A program made the position numbers and the translations under genes. From Nocardioides cremeus (GTDB lineage Bacteria > Actinomycetota > Actinomycetes > Propionibacteriales > Nocardioidaceae): 64,000 bases of DNA. Positions 56,164-64,000 of this stretch are shown here, piece by piece (the first letter of the stretch is position 1; the number at the start of each line of letters is the position of its first letter). The stretch is from NCBI RefSeq assembly GCF_030518195.1, contig NZ_JAULSC010000005.1, forward strand, positions 62,001 through 126,000, given 5' to 3'. The notes under the pieces are model-generated. The model made no database searches. It was not told the DNA's origin and was given only the letters and a program-made list of their open reading frames with translations.

Positions 56164-57282
56164 TCAGGCCGCCGCTCGCTGCGGTCCCGGGCGCAGCACC
56201 GCCCGGTAGTGCTGCTCGACGAGCTGGTCGACGACGGCCGCCCAGCTGCGCTGGGCCACCTCGCGCGTGGCCCGGTCGGCCAGCTCGCGGCGCAGCGCCG
56301 GGTCGGCCACCAGACGGGCGACCTGCTGCTCGAGCACGCCCTCGGCGCGCGGGTCGTAGAGCAGCCCGGTGCCGCCGTGCTCGACGAGGTCCAGCGGCCC
56401 GCCGGCGGCCACCGCCACCACGGGCACCCCGCTGGCCTGGGCCTCCTGCACGGTCTGGCAGAAGGTCTCCGACTCGCCGGGGTGCACGAAGACGTCGAGG
56501 GTCGCGAAGGCCCGGGCCAGGTCGGCGCCGCCGAGCATCCCGGTGAACACGGCGCCGGGCATCCGCCGCTCCAGCGACTCCCGCTCGGGCCCGTCGCCGA
56601 CCACGACCACCTTCACGCCGGGCAGCCGCGAGACCTCGACCAGGCGGCGTACCTGCTTCTCGGGGGCCAGGCGGCCGACGTAGCCCACCACCGTCTCGCC
56701 GCCCGGCGCCCACCGCTCGTGCAGCTCGGCGCTGCGCCGCTGGGGCCCGAAGAGGTCGAGGGAGACCCCGCGCCGCCACAGGTGCAGGTCGCCCACGCCG
56801 AGCGCCGCCAGCTGGCGGTAGGAGCTGGTCGAGGGAACCAGGGTGCGGTCCACCCGCCGGTGCAGGCGACCCACCCACGCGCCGGCGAGCAGGTCGGCGC
56901 GCACCCGGTAGTGGCGGGCGAAGCCGGCGACGTCGGTCTGGTAGACCGCCACGGTCGGCACCCCCAGGCGGCGCGCGGCGCGCAGCCCGACCGCGCCGAG
57001 CGCGATCGGTGAGGCCAGGTGCACCACGTCGGGGTCGAAGTCGGCCAGCGCCCGGTGCACCGCGGCGTCGGGCAGGCCGATCGGGAACGAGCGGTAGGTC
57101 GGCAGCCCGACCGAGCGCACCCGCACCACCGGCACCCCGTCGTACGACGCGGGGCCGGGGCCGGGCGCGACGATGATCGCCTCGTGCCCGGTGCGGCGCA
57201 GGTGGTCGACGACCTGGCGCACGGTGTTGGTGACCCCGTTGACCTGGGGCAGGAACGACTCGGTGACCACGGCGACGCGCAT
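56164..57282 (-). CDS. GT4 mannosyltransferase, MgtA/PimB'-like
   Basis: 372 residues opening MRVAVVTESFLPQVNGVTNT, the form typical of GDP-mannose-dependent alpha-mannosyltransferase MgtA and relatives that mannosylate lipid acceptors at the membrane. Donor domain: VVGYVGRLAPEKQVRRLVEVS, VVVVGDGPERESLERRMPG and ESETFCQTVQEAQASGVPVVA (E-x7-E). TDVAGFARHYRV and PSTSSYRQLAALGV fit the subfamily. The exact acceptor is unknown. Co-transcribed with the next GT4 gene. Confidence 0.87.
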   Translation of the reverse strand: MRVAVVTESFLPQVNGVTNTVRQVVDHLRRTGHEAIIVAPGPGPASYDGVPVVRVRSVGLPTYRSFPIGLPDAAVHRALADFDPDVVHLASPIALGAVGLRAARRLGVPTVAVYQTDVAGFARHYRVRADLLAGAWVGRLHRRVDRTLVPSTSSYRQLAALGVGDLHLWRRGVSLDLFGPQRRSAELHERWAPGGETVVGYVGRLAPEKQVRRLVEVSRLPGVKVVVVGDGPERESLERRMPGAVFTGMLGGADLARAFATLDVFVHPGESETFCQTVQEAQASGVPVVAVAAGGPLDLVEHGGTGLLYDPRAEGVLEQQVARLVADPALRRELADRATREVAQRSWAAVVDQLVEQHYRAVLRPGPQRAAA

Positions 57283-57342
57283 GAGGCCAGCGTCGTGCGC
57301 CCCGGTGGACGGGTCGGGCGCGGCGCGGCGGCGTGCGGGTGA

Positions 57343-58308
57343 TCAGTCGGTGAACGCCGAGAGCAGCCCGTCGGCCGCGGTGTAGGGGTCGGTGCGGCCC
57401 TCGGCGACCGCGACGGCCAGCTCGTCGAGCTCCTCGCGACCGCCCACGTCGGCCCAGCGCCGGCGCAGGGTCGTGACGGCGATCGCCTCGACCTCGACCC
57501 GCGCCCGTCGGGTACGCCGCCGCCCCAGGGCGCCGGTGCGCTCCGACCACTCGCGGTGCCGGTCGAGCTCGGCGACGACCTCGTCGACGCCCTGGCCGGT
57601 CTGCGCCACGGTCTTGACGATGCCGGGTCGCCACGCGTCGGCGGGCCGGTCGCCGAGGGACAGCATCGAGCGCAGGTCGCGGCGTACCCGGTCGGCGCCC
57701 TCGCGGTCGGCCTTGTTGACGACGAAGACGTCGCCGATCTCGAGGATGCCGGCCTTGGCGGCCTGGATGCCGTCGCCCATGCCGGGGGCCAGCAGCACGA
57801 CGGTGGTGTCGGCGGCCGCGGCCACCTCGACCTCGCTCTGGCCCACGCCCACGGTCTCGACCAGCACCACGTCGAAGCCGGAGGCGTCGAGCACCCGGAC
57901 GGCCTGCGGGGTGCTCCAGGCGAGCCCGCCCAGGTGTCCGCGCGAGGCCATGGAGCGGATGTAGACGCCGTCGTCGGAGGCGTGGTCCTGCATCCGGATG
58001 CGGTCACCGAGCAGCGCGCCGCCGGAGAACGGCGACGACGGGTCGACGGCCAGCACGCCCACCCGCTTGCCGGTGGCGCGCAGGGCGCCGACCAGGGCGT
58101 TGGTGGAGGTCGACTTGCCGACGCCGGGCGAGCCGGTGATGCCCACGACCTGGGCGTGGCCGGTGTGCGGGGCCAGCGCCGCCATCACCTCGCGCAGCGC
58201 CGGGGACTCGTCCTCGACCAGCGAGATCAGGCGTGCCACGGCCCGGACCTCGCCGGCGCGGGCGCGCTCGACGAGGTCCGGGACGAGGTGGTCAGCTCGT
58301 CGGGACAC
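57343..58308 (-). CDS. meaB: Methylmalonyl-CoA mutase-associated GTPase MeaB
   Basis: G3E-family GTPase that guards and reloads adenosylcobalamin-dependent methylmalonyl-CoA mutase. 321 residues: Walker [76 protein letters not shown]. Its GTG start overlaps the acetyltransferase gene by 17 bases. The mutase subunits are not in the window, but cobalamin and epimerase genes are, so the pathway is present. Confidence 0.93.
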   Translation of the reverse strand: MSRRADHLVPDLVERARAGEVRAVARLISLVEDESPALREVMAALAPHTGHAQVVGITGSPGVGKSTSTNALVGALRATGKRVGVLAVDPSSPFSGGALLGDRIRMQDHASDDGVYIRSMASRGHLGGLAWSTPQAVRVLDASGFDVVLVETVGVGQSEVEVAAAADTTVVLLAPGMGDGIQAAKAGILEIGDVFVVNKADREGADRVRRDLRSMLSLGDRPADAWRPGIVKTVAQTGQGVDEVVAELDRHREWSERTGALGRRRTRRARVEVEAIAVTTLRRRWADVGGREELDELAVAVAEGRTDPYTAADGLLSAFTD

Positions 58309-59482
58309 GCACGATCAGGGCGTCGCCCTGGCCGCCGCCGCCGCACAGGGCGGCCGCGCCGACGCCGCCGCCGCGGCGCTTGAGCTCGAGGGCCAGGTGC
58401 AGCACCACGCGGGCGCCGGACATGCCCACCGGGTGGCCCAGCGCGATGGCGCCGCCGTTGACGTTGACCTTGGCCTCGTCGAGGCCCAGGCTGCGCGCCG
58501 ACTCGATGCCCACGGCAGCGAACGCCTCGTTGAACTCGACCAGGTCGAGGTCGGCGGGCGCGATGCCCTCCTTCTCGCAGGCCTTGGCGGTGGCGTTGGC
58601 GGGCTGCATCTGCAGCGTGGAGTCGGGCCCGGCGACCATGCCGTGGGCGCCGATCTCGGCGAGCCAGGTCAGGCCGAGCTCCTCGGCCTTGGCCTTGCTC
58701 ATCACGACCACGGCGCAGGCGCCGTCGGAGATCTGCGAGGCCGAGCCGGCGGTGATGGTGCCGTCCTTGGCGAAGGCGGCGCGCAGCTTGCCGAGCGACT
58801 CGGCGGTGGTCTCGCCGCGCACGCCCTCGTCCTGGGAGACCACGACAGGGTCGCCCTTGCGCTGCGGGATCTCGACCGGCACGACCTCCTCGTCGAAGAC
58901 GCCGTTCTTCCAGGCCTCGGCGGCACGCTGGTGCGAGCGGGCCGAGAACTCGTCCTGCTCCTCGCGGCTCAGGTTGGTGCCCTGGGCGTTGCACTGCTCG
59001 GTGAGCCCGCCCATGGCCTGCTGGGTGGCCTGGTCGAAGAGGGCGTCGTAGGCCATCGAGTCGACGAGCGAGACGTCGCCGTACTTGAAGCCCTCGCGCG
59101 ACTTCGGCAGCACGTGCGGGGCGTTGGTCATCGACTCCATGCCGCCGGCCACGATGATGTCGGCCTCGCCGGCGCGGATCATCTGGTCGGCGGTCGCGAT
59201 GGCGTTCAGGCCCGAGAGGCAGACCTTGTTGACGGTGATCGAGGGAACGCTGGCGGGCAGGCCGGCCAGCAGCCCGGCGGTGCGGGCGGGGTTCTGGCCG
59301 GCACCGGCCAGGATCACCTGGCCCATGATCAGGTAGTCGACCTGCTCGCCGGTGACCCCGGCCTTGTCCAGGGCGCCCTTGATGGCCACGCCACCGAGGT
59401 CGGCGGCGGTCTGGCTCTTCAGCCCGCCGAGCAGGCGGCCGATCGGGGTGCGGGCCCCCGCGACGATGACGGTTCCGGACAT
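58292..59482 (-). CDS. Acetyl-CoA C-acetyltransferase (thiolase)
   Basis: Thiolase of 396 residues. The acylated Cys is in [21 protein letters not shown] near residue 90; the C-terminal [22 protein letters not shown] has the catalytic His and [11 protein letters not shown] the second Cys region ([11 protein letters not shown]). It condenses two acetyl-CoA or cleaves acetoacetyl-CoA. ATG 59482 has GGAGGAAAC directly upstream; the longer frame to 59533 is not supported. Overlaps meaB by 17 bases. Divergent from the epimerase gene across 180 bases that hold the two promoters. Confidence 0.94.
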   Translation of the reverse strand: MSGTVIVAGARTPIGRLLGGLKSQTAADLGGVAIKGALDKAGVTGEQVDYLIMGQVILAGAGQNPARTAGLLAGLPASVPSITVNKVCLSGLNAIATADQMIRAGEADIIVAGGMESMTNAPHVLPKSREGFKYGDVSLVDSMAYDALFDQATQQAMGGLTEQCNAQGTNLSREEQDEFSARSHQRAAEAWKNGVFDEEVVPVEIPQRKGDPVVVSQDEGVRGETTAESLGKLRAAFAKDGTITAGSASQISDGACAVVVMSKAKAEELGLTWLAEIGAHGMVAGPDSTLQMQPANATAKACEKEGIAPADLDLVEFNEAFAAVGIESARSLGLDEAKVNVNGGAIALGHPVGMSGARVVLHLALELKRRGGGVGAAALCGGGGQGDALIVRVPTS

Positions 59483-59662
59483 GTTTCCTCCAAGGACGAC
59501 GACTGCGGGCGGGTCGGCAGTGGTGCGGACCACGCCTCACCTCGACGATACCGACGAGTCACTTCGGTGGGTACCGGCTGCCGGACCCCGGTCGTGAGGC
59601 ACACGTCACAACTGTCCCGGGATCGTTGTCGTGGGGCGCCCCGGCGTACGACCATGCTCGCC

Positions 59663-60127
59663 ATGACCTCCTCCGCTGACCACGCGCCCGGCCCCCTGGG
59701 CGTGCCCGGCCACCTGTTCACCGCCATCGACCACGTCGGCATGGCCGTGCCCGACCTCGACGAGGCGATCGCGTTCTACCGCGACACCTTCGGCATGCGG
59801 CTGGCCCACGAGGAGGTCAACGAGGAGCAGGGCGTGCGCGAGGCGATGATGGCCGTGGGCGACTCGACCTCGCACGTGCAGCTGCTCGCCCCGCTATCGC
59901 CCGAGTCGACGATCGCCAAGTTCATCGACCGCAACGGCCCCGGCTGCCAGCAGGTCGCCTACCGCGTCACCGACGTCGAGGCCGTCAGCGCGCTGCTGCG
60001 CGAGCGCGGCCTGCGGATGCTCTACGACGAGCCGCGTCGCGGCACCTCCGAGAGCCGGATCAACTTCGTGCACCCCAAGGACGCCGGCGGGATCCTCGTC
60101 GAGATCGTCGAGCCCGCCTCGCACTGA
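59663..60127 (+). CDS. mce: Methylmalonyl-CoA epimerase
   Basis: VOC-fold metalloenzyme of 154 residues that converts (2S)- to (2R)-methylmalonyl-CoA. FTAIDHVGMAVPDLDEAIAFYRDTFGM supplies the first metal His, HVQLLAPLSPES the second, and GILVEIVEPA the Glu; GCQQVAYRVTDVE is also typical. Two ATGs (59654, 59663) are possible; I chose the second. It lies on the opposite strand from thiolase and meaB but belongs to the same propionyl/methylmalonyl-CoA pathway. Confidence 0.92.
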   Translation: MTSSADHAPGPLGVPGHLFTAIDHVGMAVPDLDEAIAFYRDTFGMRLAHEEVNEEQGVREAMMAVGDSTSHVQLLAPLSPESTIAKFIDRNGPGCQQVAYRVTDVEAVSALLRERGLRMLYDEPRRGTSESRINFVHPKDAGGILVEIVEPASH

Positions 60128-60139
60128 GCCGTGGGTCAC

Positions 60140-60157
60140 ACGGGGTCGACCCCGTGG
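60140..60157 (+). terminator. Short palindrome after mce
   Basis: CACGGGGT-CGACCCCGTG is a nine-base-pair self-complementary stretch about 12 bases after the mce stop, before ccr. No T-run; it may be a weak terminator or a processing site. Confidence 0.4.
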
Positions 60158-60221
60158 TTACCCAGCAGTAATCTTCGCGACCAACACCCGGCAGAGCCCC
60201 GCCCAACCCACAGGAGCCCAC

Positions 60222-61559
60222 GTGCAGCACATCCTCGACGCGATCATGGCGGGCGACACCGCCCCCGACGACTTCGCGAACCTCGACCTGCCCGAGTCCT
60301 ACCGCGCCGTGACGGTGCACGAGGACGAGGTCGACATGTTCGAGGGCGTCGCCACCCGCGACAAGGACCCCCGCAAGTCGCTGCACGTCGAGGACGTCGC
60401 GCTGCCCGAGCTCGGCCCGGGCGAGGCGTACGTCGCGGTGATGGCCTCGGCGATCAACTACAACACCGTGTGGACCTCGATCTTCGAGCCCGTCTCCACC
60501 TTCGGCTTCCTCAAGCGCTACGGCCGCCTCTCCGAGCTGACCAAGCGCCACGACCTGCCCTACCACGTGGTCGGCTCCGACCTGGCCGGCGTGGTGCTGC
60601 AGACCGGCCCCGGCGTGACCAAGTGGAAGCCCGGCACCGAGGTCGTGGCGCACTGCCTCTCGGTCGAGCTCGAGGACGCCGAGGGCCACGACGACTCGAT
60701 GATGGACCCGCAGCAGCGGATCTGGGGCTTCGAGACCAACTTCGGTGGCCTGGCCCACATCGCGCTGGTCAAGTCCAACCAGCTGATGCCCAAGCCCGCC
60801 CACCTCACCTGGGAGGAGGCCGCCTCGCCGGGCCTGGTCAACTCCACCGCCTACCGCCAGCTGGTCTCCCGCAACGCCGGGCAGATGAAGCAGGGCGACA
60901 ACGTGCTGATCTGGGGCGCCTCCGGCGGTCTCGGCGGCTTCGCCACCCAGTACGCCCTCAACGGCGGCGCCGTGCCGATCTGCGTGGTCTCCAACGAGGA
61001 GAAGGCCAACATCGCCCGCTCGATGGGCGCCGAGCTGATCATCAACCGCTCCGAGGAGGGCTACAAGTTCTGGAAGGACGAGCACACCCAGGACCCCCAG
61101 GAGTGGAAGCGCTTCGGCGCCAAGATCCGTGAGCTCACCGGCGGCGAGGACATCGACATCGTCTTCGAGCACCCCGGCCGCGAGACCTTCGGCGCCTCGG
61201 TCTACGTCACCCGCAAGGGCGGCACCATCACCACCTGCGCGTCCACCTCGGGCTACATGCACGAGTACGACAACCGCTACCTGTGGATGAACCTCAAGCG
61301 GATCGTCTCCAGCCACTTCGCCAACTACCGCGAATCGTGGGAGGCCAACCGCCTGGTGGCCAAGGGGATGATCCACCCGACCCTGTCGCGCACCTACACG
61401 ATGGACGAGGTCGGCCAGGCCTCCCTCGACGTGCACCACAACCTGCACCAGGGCAAGGTCGGCGTGCTGTGCCTCTCGCCCGAGGAGGGCCTGGGCGTGC
61501 GCGACCACGAGATGCGCGAGAAGCACCTCGACGCGATCAACCGCTTCCGCGGGGTCTGA
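60222..61559 (+). CDS. ccr: Crotonyl-CoA carboxylase/reductase
   Basis: NADPH-dependent reductive carboxylase of 445 residues making ethylmalonyl-CoA from crotonyl-CoA. Medium-chain dehydrogenase fold with the Ccr-specific segments MASAINYNTVWTSIFEPVSTFGFLKRYGR (shown shortened: ASAINYNTVWTSIFEP), HVVGSDLAGVVLQTG, NFGGLAHIALVKSNQLMPKP, LIWGASGGLGGFATQYAL and HPGRETFGASVYVTRKGGTI. The GTG at 60222 has CAGGAG upstream. The enzyme is the hallmark of the ethylmalonyl-CoA pathway or supplies extender units for polyketides; next to thiolase, epimerase and meaB the former is more likely. Confidence 0.95.
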   Translation: MQHILDAIMAGDTAPDDFANLDLPESYRAVTVHEDEVDMFEGVATRDKDPRKSLHVEDVALPELGPGEAYVAVMASAINYNTVWTSIFEPVSTFGFLKRYGRLSELTKRHDLPYHVVGSDLAGVVLQTGPGVTKWKPGTEVVAHCLSVELEDAEGHDDSMMDPQQRIWGFETNFGGLAHIALVKSNQLMPKPAHLTWEEAASPGLVNSTAYRQLVSRNAGQMKQGDNVLIWGASGGLGGFATQYALNGGAVPICVVSNEEKANIARSMGAELIINRSEEGYKFWKDEHTQDPQEWKRFGAKIRELTGGEDIDIVFEHPGRETFGASVYVTRKGGTITTCASTSGYMHEYDNRYLWMNLKRIVSSHFANYRESWEANRLVAKGMIHPTLSRTYTMDEVGQASLDVHHNLHQGKVGVLCLSPEEGLGVRDHEMREKHLDAINRFRGV

Positions 61560-61577
61560 CCCCCTCCCCCACCGCCC

Positions 61578-61612
61578 AGCGACCCGCCTGCAGGCCCTGC
61601 AGGCGGGTCGCT
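61578..61612 (+). terminator. Long hairpin after ccr
   Basis: Sixteen perfect base pairs (AGCGACCCGCCTGCAG with CTGCAGGCGGGTCGCT) with a GCC loop, 18 bases after the ccr stop. No T-run follows, as is common in GC-rich actinobacteria. Confidence 0.75.
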
Positions 61613-61794
61613 GCGTCACGGTGGCGTGAACCCCGGGGCCGCCCCCGTGCACTCACAGCGAAGTCTCAGGCGGAAGCGGGGGTGGCGAGGTGTGCTCCGG
61701 GGGTGGGATCGGCCAAGATGAGCACCGGGAGCACGCCGACTCGGGCGCGCGACACCAGTTCCTCCCCCCAGTGCGGCAAGAAGGGTTTTTCTCG

Positions 61795-63027
61795 ATGAGC
61801 GACCAGGGCCTGTCCATCTTCGACGACGAGCCGGAGCGCCCCGCAGGCGACGGCGACAAGACCCAGGTGATCCCCACCGTCGGCAGCGGCCCCGCCGCCC
61901 CGGCGGGCGCCAAGACGGCGCCCCAGGCCGGCTCCGGCGCCCAGCGCGGCGCGCCGGCCCCGAAGCCCACCGCCGGCACCGCCGGCGCAGCTGCCGGCGG
62001 CCGCGCCGAGACGCCGACCTTCCCCACCGTGCGACGCGGCGGGTACGACGCCTCCGCGGTCGACACCAAGGTGCGCCAGCTGCTCGGCGAGAAGAGCGGG
62101 CTCTCCGGCGCGCTCGCCGAGTCCGAGCGCCGGGTGGCCGAGCTGCAGCGCGAGGTCGCCGCCGCGCGCGAGGAGCTCGCCGAGAGCGAGCGGCCGTCGT
62201 ACGCCGGGCTGGGCGGGCGGGCCAGCTCGATGCTGCGCCTGGCCGAGGAGGAGGCCGCCGAGATCCGCGACACCGCCGAGCGCGACGCCGAGGAGATCCG
62301 GGGCCAGGCCACCCGCGACGCCCAGGCGATCCGCGCCGACGCCTCCCGCGAGGCCGAGGACATGCGGATGGTGCAGCTCAAGGAGCTCGAGGAGCACCGC
62401 ACCCGCGTCCTCGCCGACGCCGAGCAGGAGCTGAGCCTGGCGCGCAGCGAGGCCGCCGACGTGCTGGCCGCCGCGCGCCGCGAGTCCGACCAGCTGCGCC
62501 TGGCCGCCGAGCAGGAGTCGACCGAGATGCGCACCTCGGCCCAGCGCGCGGTCGAGCAGGCCCGCGCGGCCGCCGACCGCGAGGTCCAGGAGGCCCGGCG
62601 CACGTTGGCGGTGGAGAAGGAGCGCCTGGCCCGGGAGGCCAGCGACCACCACACCACCGCGATGAGCGAGACCCAGCGCCTGGTCACCGAGGCCGAGCAG
62701 CGCGCGAGCGCGGCCGAGGAGCGGGCGGCGCAGGCCACCGCCCGGGCCACCCAGCACCGCGAGCAGGTCACCAAGGAGGCCGAGGCCCTGCTGGGCCGCG
62801 CGCGCCGCGAGGCCGAGCAGATCGTCGTCTCGGCGCGCACCCAGTCGGAGTCGATCAGCTCGACCAGCACCGCCGAGGCCGAGCGCGAGCTGGCGAAGGT
62901 CCGGGCCGAGGTCGAGCGGCTGCGCAAGCGCCGCGACGGCATCACCGCCCAGCTGGCCTCGCTGGCCGACCTGGTCAACGCCTTCGGCGACGACGAGGAG
63001 ACCAAGGCAGACGGCCCCGCCTCGTGA
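61795..63027 (+). CDS. DivIVA/FilP-like coiled-coil protein
   Basis: 410 residues. The first ~75 are a disordered Ala/Pro/Gly region. TFPTVRRGGYDASAVDTKVRQLLGEKS resembles the DivIVA-type N-terminal element (the RRGGYD segment). From about residue 95 to 400 nearly everything is a long coiled coil with heptad-like repeats (EEEAAEIRDTAERDAEEIRG; AEQRASAAEERAAQATARAT). Such proteins (Scy, FilP, Wag31 relatives) organise polar growth or cytoskeleton in actinobacteria. ATG 61795 was chosen over an upstream frame start at 61690 because the latter would be non-homologous and lacks a ribosome site. Its stop overlaps the transporter start by four bases. Confidence 0.82.
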   Translation: MSDQGLSIFDDEPERPAGDGDKTQVIPTVGSGPAAPAGAKTAPQAGSGAQRGAPAPKPTAGTAGAAAGGRAETPTFPTVRRGGYDASAVDTKVRQLLGEKSGLSGALAESERRVAELQREVAAAREELAESERPSYAGLGGRASSMLRLAEEEAAEIRDTAERDAEEIRGQATRDAQAIRADASREAEDMRMVQLKELEEHRTRVLADAEQELSLARSEAADVLAAARRESDQLRLAAEQESTEMRTSAQRAVEQARAAADREVQEARRTLAVEKERLAREASDHHTTAMSETQRLVTEAEQRASAAEERAAQATARATQHREQVTKEAEALLGRARREAEQIVVSARTQSESISSTSTAEAERELAKVRAEVERLRKRRDGITAQLASLADLVNAFGDDEETKADGPAS

Positions 63028-64000
63028 GCGGGACGCGCGCCGAGGACGTCGCCGACGAGCCGGGCCCCCCCGCCGACGAGGCCACCGAGACCGACGCGCC
63101 CGACGGGGCAGCCGCGGACTCCGGGACCAAGCCGGGCGACCGTGAGGAGCTGGGCACCCCCGGACCCCCGCTCGACCGGCGCGCGCCGTTCTACCTGGGC
63201 TTCTTCGGCGGCCTCGGTGCGCTGACCGCGTGGTGGCTGGGCACGACGCTGCTCTCGATCAGCAGCACGCTGCTGCTCGTCGTGGTCTCGCTGTTCCTGG
63301 CCGCGGGCCTGCACCCGGCGGTGGAGGCATTGGCGCGCCGCGGCATGCGGCGCTCCTTGGCGGTGCTCACCGTCATCGTGGCGTTCCTGGTCGCGGTCGG
63401 GCTCTTCACCGTGGCCATCGTGCCGGTGATCACCGACCAGGTGGCCGCCATCACCGAGAGCGCCCCCGGCTGGTTCGACCAGCTGCAGCGCAACGAGCGG
63501 GTCCAGCAGCTCAACGAGGAGTACCAGGTCCTCGACAAGGCCCGCGACTACCTCAGCGGCGGCGACTTCGTCGGCACCCTCTTCGGTGGGGCGCTGGGCA
63601 TCGGGCTCGCGGTGCTCGGGGCGCTGTTCAACGCGTTCATCATCGTGGTGCTGACGCTCTACTTCCTGGCCTCGATGAACTCCACCAAGGCCGCCCTCTA
63701 CCAGCTCGCCCCGGCCTCGCGCCGCGACCGCGTCGCCAAGCTGGGCGACCGGGTGCTGGCCGGGGTTGGCGGCTACGTCTCGGGCGCCTTCGTGGTGGCC
63801 CTGGCCGCCGGGCTGTCCTCGCTGGTCTTCCTGTTCATCGTCGGGCTGGGCGAGTACGCCGTCGCGCTGGCCTTCGTGGTGGCGCTGCTCGACGTGATCC
63901 CGATGATCGGCGCGACCATCGGCGCGGTGATCGTGACCGCCATCGGCTTCGCCACCGACCCGACCATCGGGCTCGCGTGCCTGATCTTCTACGTGGTCTA
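63024..64000 (+). CDS. AI-2E family transporter (PerM-like), 3' end beyond window
   Basis: I read this frame from the GTG at 63024, which overlaps the coiled-coil gene stop (GTGA). A ~50-residue acidic N-terminal tail is followed by transmembrane pairs (FYLGFFGGLGALTAWWLG; LSISSTLLLVVVSLFLAAGLHP; SLAVLTVIVAFLVAVGLFTV), the cytoplasmic ITDQVAAITESAPGWFDQLQ helix, then IIVVLTLYFLASMNSTK and YVSGAFVVALAAGLSSLVF, and LLDVIPMIGATIGAVIV near the window end. This is the AI-2E/PerM permease pattern. Transport substrate is unknown. 325 residues are visible. Confidence 0.9.
   Translation, partial: MSGTRAEDVADEPGPPADEATETDAPDGAAADSGTKPGDREELGTPGPPLDRRAPFYLGFFGGLGALTAWWLGTTLLSISSTLLLVVVSLFLAAGLHPAVEALARRGMRRSLAVLTVIVAFLVAVGLFTVAIVPVITDQVAAITESAPGWFDQLQRNERVQQLNEEYQVLDKARDYLSGGDFVGTLFGGALGIGLAVLGALFNAFIIVVLTLYFLASMNSTKAALYQLAPASRRDRVAKLGDRVLAGVGGYVSGAFVVALAAGLSSLVFLFIVGLGEYAVALAFVVALLDVIPMIGATIGAVIVTAIGFATDPTIGLACLIFYVV

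Overview
The window is uniformly GC-rich (about 70-75% by eye). It carries actinobacterial hallmark genes: the GlgE alpha-glucan pathway, rsfS/nadD, comEA/comEC, a DUF222-HNH gene with an actinobacterial LexA box, an MgtA-type mannosyltransferase and crotonyl-CoA carboxylase/reductase. Many genes start 6-7 nt after a TANNNT -10 box, so leaderless transcription is common. The best guess is a chromosomal segment of a Nocardioidaceae-like actinobacterium. That placement rests on gene content and repeat style, not on a marker-gene comparison. No prophage, insertion sequence, rRNA operon or CRISPR array is visible.

Layout. 1-7.2 kb (minus): comEC (cut by the window edge), comEA, a tandem array of palindromic repeats, degV and leuS. 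leuS is preceded by what looks like a leaderless Leu-Leu-Leu leader peptide and a transcription terminator. 7.3-19.5 kb is an accessory-looking stretch: a PhoX phosphatase, an AraC regulator divergent from a Baeyer-Villiger-type monooxygenase, a LexA-controlled DUF222-HNH nuclease, an orphan AAA+ ATPase, an ABM-domain protein, a glycolate-oxidase-like FAD enzyme, and an RTX-like secreted protein with a premature TAG. 19.6-22.6 kb: cobT-cobS facing cobU and a 2'-5' RNA ligase-like gene. 22.6-26 kb: tRNA-Ala(GGC), then gpgP-rsfS-nadD, a small membrane protein and proA. 26-30 kb: an SGNH hydrolase, etfBA, a membrane protein and an enoyl-CoA hydratase.

30-47 kb is dominated by alpha-glucan metabolism. 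glgX and glgP are convergent. A secreted M36 metallopeptidase follows, then a small GIY-YIG nuclease bracketed on both sides by the same palindromic repeats seen at 2.9-3.7 kb. After that comes a translationally coupled operon, glgE-treS-mak-glgB, that turns trehalose and maltose-1-phosphate into branched glucan. 47-58 kb: a GNAT-Nudix fusion, an inverted array of 22-bp repeats, an ATP-grasp/CelD-like/thymidylate-kinase-like cluster, an EI24 membrane protein, a CnoX-like thioredoxin, UDP-glucose-type dehydrogenase and two GT4 glycosyltransferases. 57.3-61.6 kb: meaB, acetyl-CoA acetyltransferase, methylmalonyl-CoA epimerase and ccr, consistent with acetyl-CoA assimilation and propionyl/methylmalonyl-CoA metabolism. 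61.8-64 kb: a DivIVA/FilP-like coiled-coil protein coupled to an AI-2E family transporter that runs off the window.

The most unusual signals are the apparent leuS attenuator, three families of palindromic or inverted repeats (143-145 bp units, a 46-bp element, 22-bp units) that sit at gene ends and in two cases encode protein C-termini, and the association of the largest family with a GIY-YIG nuclease.
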